Position numbers and translations under genes: made by a program. From Chara braunii (Eukaryota > Streptophyta > Charophyceae > Charales > Characeae), in the NCBI GenBank assembly GCA_003427395.1, contig BFEA01000131.1, positions 917,621 through 944,060 on the forward strand: 26,440 nucleotides of DNA. The letters run 5' to 3'. Of the stretch, positions 19,753-26,440 are shown piece after piece (position 1 is the first letter of the stretch; the number at the start of each line of letters is the position of its first letter). The notes under the pieces were generated by a model. That model made no database searches and was not told the DNA's origin. It was given only the letters and a program-made list of their open reading frames with translations.

Positions 19753-19990
19753 GCCCGTTAAAAACGGGCGTTGTTTACGTACACTGGGGCTGAAGTGCCC
19801 CAGATACTTCCAAGAGCGCCATGTGGCGCTTGAGTTTTAGTCTAGTTTTTTTTTTTTTTGCCCTGTTGGCCTTAGCTAACGGCCATTTCGTGGGACATCC
19901 CACGAACTGTTCAAATGCAGACCTGCGTTCAAATCCTATGGGGAAAAAATCGTTTTATTTTTTTTATTATTATTATTTTTTTTTATTTAT
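19753..19990 (+). mobile_element. Hairpin-rich tRNA-like SINE-type unit
   Basis: Successive stems: GCCCGTT/AACGGGC (19753-19769), CTGGGGC/GCCCCAG (19784-19803), AGCGCC/GGCGCT (19815-19830). A tRNA-like part follows, with A box TTAGCTAACGG (about 19872), stem TCGTGGGA/TCCCACGA (19888-19905), and B box GCGTTCAAATCC (about 19926). It ends in a T-rich tail (19946-19986). CCACGAACTGTT...AAA...G in the middle is shared with the tandem units at 1279-1545, so both belong to one family. It does not fold as a canonical tRNA. Confidence 0.5.
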
Positions 19991-20079
19991 GCGTGTTATC
20001 TTCGTGCAGGGGCCATGCTCGATCCGCTTGGCCGATTTGGGTCGCGCGATCTTCATGATCGGATGTCCAGATTCGACCG

Positions 20080-20212
20080 CGCTGGCTTCGAACAGCAGGG
20101 GGGGGGCATGCATTTCGATCCTGGTATCTGCCGGGTAAGAGTTTGTCACTATAACCCACTAGGCTAGCTCCTATCACGACAGTGATAGGAGCTGCTCTTC
20201 TATAAGAAGAGC
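20080..20212 (-). mobile_element. tRNA-like SINE head (minus strand) starting in two perfect hairpins
   Basis: On the minus strand: A box TAGCCTAGTGGG (near 20167-20156), then GACAAACTCTTACCCGGCAG and a B-box-like GGATCGAAAT (about 20124-20115). This is the order seen in many plant tRNA-derived SINEs. At its outer end are a 12-bp perfect stem AGCTCCTATCAC (20166-20177 with 20182-20193) and, abutting it, an 8-bp stem GCTCTTCT (20194-20201 with 20205-20212). It faces the plus-strand unit at 19753-19990 tail to tail. Confidence 0.45.
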
Positions 20213-20233
20213 CCGCACAGTCGTCATTCCTCA

Positions 20234-20375
20234 TGTCGGGGCTTTGCAGGCCCCGCCTGCCTATGGCGTCTCAGGCCCCGCCTGCCTGCGGCCCTGAAGG
20301 CCCTGCCTGCCTGCCTATGGCCATGCCTGTCTGCGGTCCTACAGGCCCAGCCGGTCAGGCCTTACCTCGTTGGTA
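20234..20375. repeat. GC-rich minisatellite (GGCCCCGCCTGCCTG)
   Basis: Four to five imperfect units containing CAGGCCCCGCCTGCCT or variants, 30-40 bp each. It begins with a CGGGGC/GCCCCG stem near 20236-20254. Confidence 0.7.
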
Positions 20376-20663
20376 GGCCGAGTGGCATCGGCCTATCAGC
20401 CCCCTCGCTCGATGTCAATTTCCGCGACCCAGACAAAAAAACTCCCCAATCCTTCTGCGCCGCGGCCCTATACCCGACGCACCCCTCTTTTTAGCCCCCT
20501 TAGGCCCTGAATCGCGCGGCTTCACAACCACGCGACTTTTTTTTAGGTAGAATAGGTTTAGTTTTTTCGTTCCCATGTCCGCATATTCCTGCGGCTTCGA
20601 CAAAAGCGAAGCATTACCATTCACATCCGGCTGGTAGTGCGCCGGATAGCGGTCGATCGAAAA

Positions 20664-20812
20664 TACTCGGTCGCTCCGCTATCTCGAGGGAAACCTCGGA
20701 GGAAACCTGCTACTAGACGGTTCGGTTAGTCCTTCGCCTATATACCTTGTCAGACGAACGATTGGCACGACAGTATCGTTGCGGCCTCCGCCGCAGTGCT
20801 TCCAGTGGTGTC
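20664..20812 (-). pseudogene. 25S rRNA pseudogene, segment 1 (antisense)
   Basis: The plus strand reads as the complement of nuclear large-subunit rRNA: CTCGAGGGAAACCTCGGAGG, TACTAGACGGTTCGGTTAGT, TCAGACGAACGATTGGCACG, then CAGTATCGTTGCGGCCTCC. Each differs from the plant 25S sequence by a few changes. GTCAGACGAACGATT and CAGTATCG follow the plant form, not the animal or fungal one. Many substitutions and small deletions exclude a working gene. Segment 3 continues the same molecule after an interruption of about 285 bp. Confidence 0.85.
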
Positions 20813-20829
20813 AAGTTGCACGCTAACCT

Positions 20830-21082
20830 AGGCACCACGGAGGATGTCGATTGATACAGACAACAAGATGGTGGTCCTTGGAGTCGAAATCCGCTAAGGT
20901 GTGTGTAACAACTCACCTGCCGAATCTACCAGCCACGAGCATAGGTCGGGCGCTTCAACACATTCATTTTGTGCCCCGAGGAAGTGAAGCGGGTCCCGGT
21001 GCAGATCTTGGAGGTAGTAGCAAATATTCAAATGGAAACTTCTGAGGATAGACGTGGGGAGGGGTCCTATGTGACTGGTCGC
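20830..21082 (+). pseudogene. 25S rRNA pseudogene, segment 2 (sense, inserted)
   Basis: Sense-strand large-subunit rRNA: GATGGTGGTCCTTGGAGTCG, AAATCCGCTAAGG, GTGTAACAACTCACCTGCCG, then, after a deletion of roughly 100 nt relative to the normal molecule, GATCTTGGAGGTAGTAGCAA and ATATTCAAATGG. It comes from a region several hundred nucleotides 3' of the one in segments 1 and 3, and is in the opposite orientation. Divergence is similar to its flanks. Confidence 0.85.
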
Positions 21083-21098
21083 TGCAGCCTGCAGGCCG

Positions 21099-21312
21099 GC
21101 GGCCTCCGCCCTGCTCTGGCATAGTTCACCATCTTTCTGGTCCCAACGGGCATACTCACACTCAAACCTCTCACTGCAATTTGTGGGTGGCGGACGGTGC
21201 ACCCGCAGGGAGTTCCGCCACTCACATTTCTTCTGACCTATGGGTTAAAACACTCACCCTGGCTCATACGCACGCTGAACTCCTCGGTCAGTGTTTCAAG
21301 ACGGCGAGGATA
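21099..21312 (-). pseudogene. 25S rRNA pseudogene, segment 3 (antisense)
   Basis: Continues segment 1 on the antisense strand: CTGGCATAGTTCACCATCTT, GGTCCCAACGGGCATACTCA, CGGTGCACCCGC, ACTCCTCGGTCAGTGTTTCA and AGACGGC. GTGTTTCAAGACGG is the widely used reverse-primer site of nuclear LSU rDNA. The similarity fades beyond about 21312, where the fast-evolving D2 expansion would lie. Confidence 0.85.
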
Positions 21313-22019
21313 GAGGAATTTTGCTAGCATCCCAAACATGAAGCACCCAAACTGGCCCACCAAGAGAAGCACGTGTTCAAGGTCCCCGACTGCTGTGACG
21401 ACCACTTCGTGGGGATGGCAACCGCTGGCCCCTGCAAACAACCCAATGCTGGTGCCGCGTCCCTGAGACGGGACCGGTCAACCAAAAATAACTAAGAAAA
21501 AATAAAAATACGACGAAGGGAGACCGTCAGAGTTCCTCTTTCAGTTCCTTCCACCGGGCCCACGGATGAGTCCGCAACAAAACCAAAGGGGATAGCCCCG
21601 TCGGGCCCTCAACCCCTCGGCATCTCTAGCCGCTCCAATATTCCATCATCGCCGCTCGCCACCCTCGATCCTTATACCTCTGCTTCGAAAGGCCCATATT
21701 GTTTACCAATAGTGCTAGTGCCCTAAGAATGAGACAGACTACTGCAAAATTCAATATAAGTTGTTGCCGCACGGCACACAGGCCTACCAAAATACCCCAA
21801 GGCCACTCCTTCCCCTACGGACCAAACTCACGACTGCCCACCTATGACGCCCGCCGCTCATAGGGCCTGGCTCCGTCCACGACCGTCAACCTCCCTCATC
21901 TACCGCGCGGAGGTCACCGCTTGCGTTCTACTTTCTCTCGCACGACCCAATCACTGCCTAAAGCAACACCACTTCCGATGACGCATGTCGTATGAACGCA
22001 GATGTACCATGGTCACTTC
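21313..22019. other. Unassigned stretch after the rRNA pseudogene
   Basis: It could be the D2 expansion and decayed rRNA for the first 100-150 bp, but no conserved rRNA word is visible. The remainder is C-rich DNA with short frames only and no recognisable gene. Confidence 0.4.
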
Positions 22020-23060
22020 AAATAAAGGAAAAACTTTTCCTAATTTTAATCAAAGCCAAAAATTTTGCCGGCGGAAACGCCGACTCTATAGCATCAAAAT
22101 AAGAATCATCACGCGTGCTTCAAAATTGCGCGCCCGCACACACTTTGTTTCTAGTCAATCATTCAGTCAACGTGAACAAAACACAACCGCAACTCGTGCA
22201 GTGTACTCGAATTTCAAACCAAACCTATTTTCTGTCATTTGCAAAAAACCATGGCGGATACCCTTGTAAGGGTATTCGCGCCGACAGTTTACCGGACCTT
22301 ATTAAGCGACGTCCCCGTCGCTTCGAATAATCAAAAACTATCAAAACATTCATAACTCCAAACGCTAACGAGAAAAAATCCAATCCGATCAGCCAACTTG
22401 ACTCCGTTTGAGGATTTTATCAAAAAAACCTCGATCACCACTAATCACTACCAGGGCTTCAACTTGGGTCTCCTGTGACCAGGCCTTGGTCACCGGGATA
22501 CTTGATCCGTACTACAGTGTTAAGCTTGTTCCAAGTAGTTATTGATAATCCTCTCCCTTTGTCCTAAACATCTGTTGGCTCATCGTTGGGTGTCCTGTTT
22601 AATCATCGTCCTGCGTGCAGGGTCATAACTCAGGACGCGGACTCTAACCGGGACCTTTAAAAGGCATTCTCGCCTTTCTCACAAAATCCACAAAAATATA
22701 ATTTTTTATCACAGACTTCTCCTGCAGTCTAATACAGTAGAGTCAGGTCTCCATCTTGGCCCACCATAGCCTGGTTGATCGAGCCAGATCTACGGCCCGT
22801 CGCGTTGTTATATTAGCGACGGTGCCCTCGTTGGTTGCGCAACCATAGGCGAATTTCCTGATAAAACAAACTATCAGGACTCTCCCAAAAAACGACAGAC
22901 TCGACTTTTATCACTCCGACATCCCGTGGGAATAAGACTCTCTGAGGCGGCCACACCTCTCAAGCCTTACCCTTTGGTGAGTCGTGGGTCCGCTGCCAGG
23001 TTACGCCGGTCAGCAGCCAACACTAGGGGTTGCGCCCTAGTGATACCAAATTAACCCCTA
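22020..23060. other. Hairpin-rich non-coding region
   Basis: Perfect stems: AGGAAAA (22026-22041, 2-nt loop), CGGCG with a GAAA tetraloop (22069-22082), ATACCCTT (22258-22275, 2-nt loop), AAGCGACG (22304-22323, TCCC loop), GTGACCA (22475-22493), CGTCCTG (22607-22637), CCGTCGC (22797-22822), the GGTTGCGCAACC palindrome (22833-22844), TCCTGATA (22856-22879) and CACTAGGG (23021-23042). Few T runs follow these stems, so they are not simple terminators. No coding frame is supported. It may be a structured non-coding RNA or an unknown mobile element. Confidence 0.55.
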
Positions 23061-23883
23061 GCTGGGTCTCATATATGTCTTAAGATTAGCATCATAGTGA
23101 ATGAACGGTGTGTCGCAATAATCTCAGGGCTACTGCGGGACTACACAGAGTTTTTTTTTCACTCAAAAGACATTTACCAGTTCTCTGTGGGACAACATAG
23201 AGAGTTCGGCGCTGTCGAGCGCATCGGTCCCACACGGGGACCCTCCCGGCCGCGTCACGCAGGATTATGCAGGCCTTGTCGTGGAGAGCGTTTGCCGCTC
23301 CGGCCGAGTGCGGCAGCCGTACCTCTCGCGAGCCCCTACGACAGGACAGAGTCACGCAAGGCACCGCTACCTCCACCTGCGGGAGCTGTCACCATCCCTT
23401 AGGTGGGCGTATCCCTGCCGAGCTACTGAACCACATGCGAAAGCTTTTCGTATGCAATTGCAGAGGTGGCCCAGCCGAGGGCGTTTCTCGCTCGCTGTAG
23501 CATAGGGGGTACGCGTGGTCGAACGCCCGAAAATCGAACCCGTACGCGAATCGCCGTACTGGGGGTTGAAGTCCTAAACGCAATTCGGCGCCGGTCGACT
23601 AGGATGCACTACACACCCACGCGTTACACTATAACACCCACGCTTACCCACGCATAACATACGGACACACACATAACAATCTCCACAAATAGCACCACAA
23701 CACAACAACACTCCTAGTCCCTTCAGTATCCAACCCATAACTCTACGCAGTGGGAGTTGGTAACTGCCTTGCGCGAGGTTTAGTATAAGATCGCGCGAAT
23801 GTAGGATCCACGCATACCGATTTATAATGCAGTCCTACGCAGATAAAAGCGATGACGACGCATTGTGTGGTGTCCATACCCGA
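23061..23883. other. Unassigned; CA-rich low complexity at 23600-23705
   Basis: Arg/Pro-rich frames of 60-100 codons overlap in several phases, which is typical of GC-rich non-coding DNA. CACCCACGC words repeat at about 23610-23655. I support no gene. Confidence 0.45.
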
Positions 23884-24080
23884 ATGGCCTATTCTGGGCC
23901 ATGGGGTGGCTCCCGACGCTCAGGCGTTGGCTGAAGCGCGCACTAAGGGGAGGTAACCCTTTAGCGGGCGCAAAACCGGCCTGAGGGTCTTTCCGTCTTC
24001 TGCACCCTGAGGTGTCTCAAAGGGTGCGGGGTAAGACGGCCCTTAGGGCAGGAAGGAATTTGGAGCGGTGGTGACTCGTC
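23884..24080. other. Compact structured block (four nested or adjacent hairpins)
   Basis: Stems are ATGGCC/GGCCAT (23884-23902) and CTAAGGGG/CCCTTTAG with one G-T pair (about 23943-23964). A compound hairpin follows with outer stem CCGTCTT/AAGACGG (23993-23999 with 24033-24039) enclosing GCACCCT/AGGGTGC (24002-24008 with 24021-24027) and GAG/CTC. It closes with a CTGG/CCAG stem near 24080-24094. The nested arrangement looks like a folded RNA. No family is recognised. Confidence 0.45.
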
Positions 24081-24094
24081 TGGCGCATCACCAG

Positions 24095-24929
24095 CGACAC
24101 GCTAACCCTTCCGTCCGGAACTTTATCGTTCGACTAAATTAATTTTCAACACAAGGATAAATAAATAATAATAAAAAACAACTGTTCTCAACAGTAACAG
24201 AAAGGACATCGTCGGGATTAGCCCTGTGAGGATTACCCGAACATACGCTTACTTCATCAGGACAGGTACAAATCAGTCTCACTCAAGCACAAAGGTTGTG
24301 GGGTAGTCCACTCTCACGACAGTTATGTGGGTTGCCCATCTGAATCCAAGACACGATCACTCAACGTAACTCAGATGATACTCTTCCATACATACCTGCA
24401 ATCACATCACAGAATCAAGCAAAGATCCACACGCTACACGGGGTCAACTCCAACCAACCTCTCCACTCATACCCTGTGCTTCAGCCATGCAAGCCCCAAC
24501 CTCCAGCCAACCAACCATAAGTAAGTACTCAGTACTTTTGTTAAATGGCCATTCAATGAAAGTCTGGGTGAAACCTTAACAAAACAGATAAAATCACCAG
24601 GGCTGAAGCCTTTTAGGTTGAGTCTCGAGGGTGTATTGGGGTTCAGTCGTAGACCGACGGATCGGCAACCGACCTGTTATCAGCGATAATAGAAGAGCAA
24701 TCCTTTTGACGAAATAGCTTAATTAGATCAAGCCTTCATATTATAACACGGCAACCTGCATCACAGTACAGGCCAGAGGAAAGTACTACTTATACCCATG
24801 CCAAGGGGAGAACATTCCCCTAGTCGCATCCTAGCTCCTCTACTAGTACCAAGTTACTAAGTATCTCCTCTAATCAGGCTGGATCTGTTAGGTAGCTCCC
24901 AACTGCAAAATATTGTAACTCCCTAGATT
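24095..24929. other. Unassigned stretch
   Basis: AT-rich at 24135-24180, otherwise mixed. AAGTAAGTACTCAGTACTT near 24520 contains a short inverted repeat. I see no gene. Confidence 0.5.
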
Positions 24930-25073
24930 CTACGAAATTTCGGCAGCGCTTCCCGTAGGAAAAGTGCCTTCTCATAAATCCTATGAGCCCAAAAATGACT
25001 AACTCTTCCAGATTCGTAGAAATTTTGGCAGCGCTTCCCGTAGAAACAGGAGGCTGCCAAGATTTATACGAAG
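24930..25073 (-). mobile_element. LTR-like module, inverted relative to 18943-19215
   Basis: TACGAAATTTCGGCAGCGCT + TCCCGTAG (24931-24958) and CGTAGAAATTTTGGCAGCGC + TTCCCGTAG (25015-25043) are the complements of the GGAGGTGCTGCCGAAATTT modules at 19035 and 19158. A third, plus-oriented copy (AGGAGGCTGCCAAGATTTAT, about 25049) faces the second. Together they make an 18-bp inverted repeat with two mismatches. This suggests a related gypsy-type LTR in minus orientation, without visible ends. Confidence 0.4.
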
Positions 25074-25434
25074 CTGAAAAAGCAGAAAGACAAAACAACT
25101 ATACTTGGGACTAACTTCTGACATTTGTTTGATGATTCAGACTCAATGACAGCCAACACAACCTCTAGCTGAGGCTAAGGGCTAGCACTGGGCGTAACTC
25201 CCAGCAGGGTCAGTCCTACCTTCACCCCAAGTTTCCCTCCCATCATCCATCTGGTCTACCTATGGCTCCAACACTTGGCGAGCACTTACAGCAACTACCC
25301 TATCGAAGGACACCCAAGTGAGAGCCTACAATCATACATGAGCATGCATCTCTTACAATCCCACATACATTTGCCCAGGTAGTTCGTTAGATCACTCAGT
25401 TGTTCCCTCACTTATGGCATAGGATCAGACAAGG

Positions 25435-26409
25435 CCCTAACTTAAGGGTATGTCCAACCTGCCTAAGCAAACAAGTAAAGGTACGCACAACTGGACTGCC
25501 CTAACTTAAGGGTATGCCCAACTCCAGATAAACTCTAGTCATAAAGCATATGACCAGACCGCCCTAACTTAAGGGTACGTCTGACTTCTGCTTGAACTGA
25601 CGACATGAAGCGTAAAGCTAGACTGCCCTAACTTAAGGGTATGCCTACTAGCCAACTTTACACAAAGCTACATAGGGCATAGGATTAGACTGCCCCAACT
25701 TAGGGGTGTGCCTAACCTGCCTAGAACAAGCACGAACGACGAATGGTCAGACCACCCTAACTTAAGGGTACGTCCAACCTACAGACAAGTACGAACGACG
25801 AATGGTCAGACCGCCCTAACTTAAGGGTACGTCCAACCTACATCACATCAACGACAAGAGCCTATCATCAGGCCGCCCTAACTTAAGGGTACGCCTAGCT
25901 GGCCTAAACACTTATAGTTACATAAGACAGGAACTGTCTGAACAAAGTACAACGACGTATGACTAAGCCGCCCTAACTTAAGGGTACGCTTAGCCTCCGT
26001 AACGACAATCATATAAAAACAACCATTGATACATGCACAGACTATATGTGTTTCTCTCTCATTAGGCAGAGGGTCAGACCTACCTAACTTAGGGAGACAT
26101 CCAACCCTGCCTTGTGTTTAGAAGGGAAAATAAAACAAATTTATACTAACTCGCTGATCCTTTGTCTTATTACGAGCATAGGACCGAGCCGCCCTAACTT
26201 AAGGGTACGCTCAGTCTGCCCAGATTACCTTCGTTATATTCTTCATATCTTTCCTCCTCTTCTTGTTCTACCTGACTTACTGACTGACTTTCCCAACTTA
26301 GGGTGCCGGTCTGCCAGATGATATAGGTTCGTATAGTATGTATCAAAATTGTATACTTCGGTTGGCCTTTGTGTTCCTGGCTTATGACTGAGCCGCCCTA
26401 ACTTAAGGG
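25435..26409. repeat. Array of 13 covarying hairpin units, core CCCTAACTTAAGGG
   Basis: Core starts: 25435, 25499, 25562, 25626, 25693 (CCCCAACTTAGGGG), 25755, 25814, 25876, 25971, 26083 (shortened core), 26192, 26292 (shortened core) and 26396. Spacing is 59-67 bp in the first eight and 95-112 bp afterwards. The core forms CCCT/AGGG around AACTTA. Most units then have a CG (or TG) on the left and TAC (or TAT) on the right. Beyond these is a variable stem: CAGAC/GTCTG (unit 3), AGGC/GCCT (8), CTAAGC/GCTTAG (9), GAGC/GCTC (11), CTGAGC/GCTCAG (13). Units 6 and 7 add an outer GGT/ACC. The spacers are not conserved. There is no open frame across the array. It may continue beyond the window. I do not know a named family with this consensus. 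Confidence 0.9.
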
Positions 26410-26440
26410 TACGCTCAGCCTCATGCCTGTGTCCCCCTCA

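Noticed and set aside
19866-19940. Functional tRNA gene
   Set aside because: A- and B-box words are present, but the acceptor and T stems do not pair and no anticodon arm of normal shape can be drawn.
21564-21586. GGATGAGTCCGCAAC...AAAC as a decayed hammerhead
   Set aside because: The second strand of stem II and the CUGA core are missing, so the match is no better than chance.
23021-23061. Helitron 3' end (hairpin then CTAG)
   Set aside because: The CTAG is 15 nt after the hairpin and is not followed by T, and there is no matching 5' TC end.
23985-24000. GGGTCTTTCCGTCTT as antisense 23S rRNA (organellar insertion)
   Set aside because: A 15-nt match only. Neighbouring sequence does not follow bacterial or plastid 23S rRNA, and the word is part of a local hairpin.
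25435-26409. CCCTAA in the array cores as interstitial telomere repeats
   Set aside because: Each unit has a single CCCTAA facing TTAAGGG in an inverted arrangement. There is no head-to-tail run of telomere units.
25435-26409. CRISPR-like array (short repeats with unique spacers)
   Set aside because: The genome is eukaryotic, the repeats are palindromic cores with varying flanks and spacers of two size classes, and no cas-like gene exists.

Overview
The window reads as nuclear repeat-rich DNA from a green plant or streptophyte alga, with no intact protein gene. The plant assignment rests mainly on three pieces of a decayed large-subunit rRNA gene (20664-21312). Where land plants differ from animals and fungi, these pieces match the plant 25S form. 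It is also supported by an LTR-type primer-binding site matching plant initiator-Met tRNA and by several tRNA-derived, T-tailed SINE-like units. The species is not determined. No reading frame exceeds 155 codons, and the longest is a by-product of a tandem repeat. Only three frames deserve a coding note, all at low confidence.

Layout. 1-1280: microsatellites, a charged coiled-coil-like frame, and a LINE-like 3' end. 1279-1607: four tandem tRNA-like units with a TTTA tail. 1.6-4.9 kb: old degenerate modules, CA/GA and poly-G tracts. 4.9-8.3 kb: unassigned pyrimidine-rich DNA, then an eroded minisatellite. 8.37-9.13 kb: an AT-rich hairpin block and a 187-bp tandem duplication. 9.5-12.2 kb: a minus-strand SINE-like unit, a GA tract, and a minus-strand LTR/primer-binding-site junction. 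12.2-16.8 kb: nested tandem arrays with monomers of about 140, 45, 40, 20 and 40 bp. 17.6-19.5 kb: a possible ribosome-recycling-factor-like exon, a GC-rich block with seven isolated Ns, and an LTR-like segment. 19.7-24.1 kb: a region unusually dense in perfect hairpins, enclosing the rRNA mosaic. 24.9-26.4 kb: an inverted LTR-like module, then a 13-unit array.

The most notable element is the array at 25435-26409. Each unit has the core CCCTAACTTAAGGG, and its flanks differ from unit to unit but stay complementary to each other (AGAC/GTCT, AGGC/GCCT, TAAGC/GCTTA, TGAGC/GCTCA). The core also co-varies once (CCCT/AGGG to CCCC/GGGG). This is compensatory variation in a hairpin, produced either by selection on a folded RNA/DNA or by quasipalindrome-templated repair. 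Weaker forms of the same behaviour appear in the 1.3 kb and 12.8-13.5 kb arrays.

There is no operon-like or pathway-like organisation. The window is best read as layered mobile elements, satellites and pseudogenes. All similarity statements come from reading the sequence by eye against remembered family features; no search was run.
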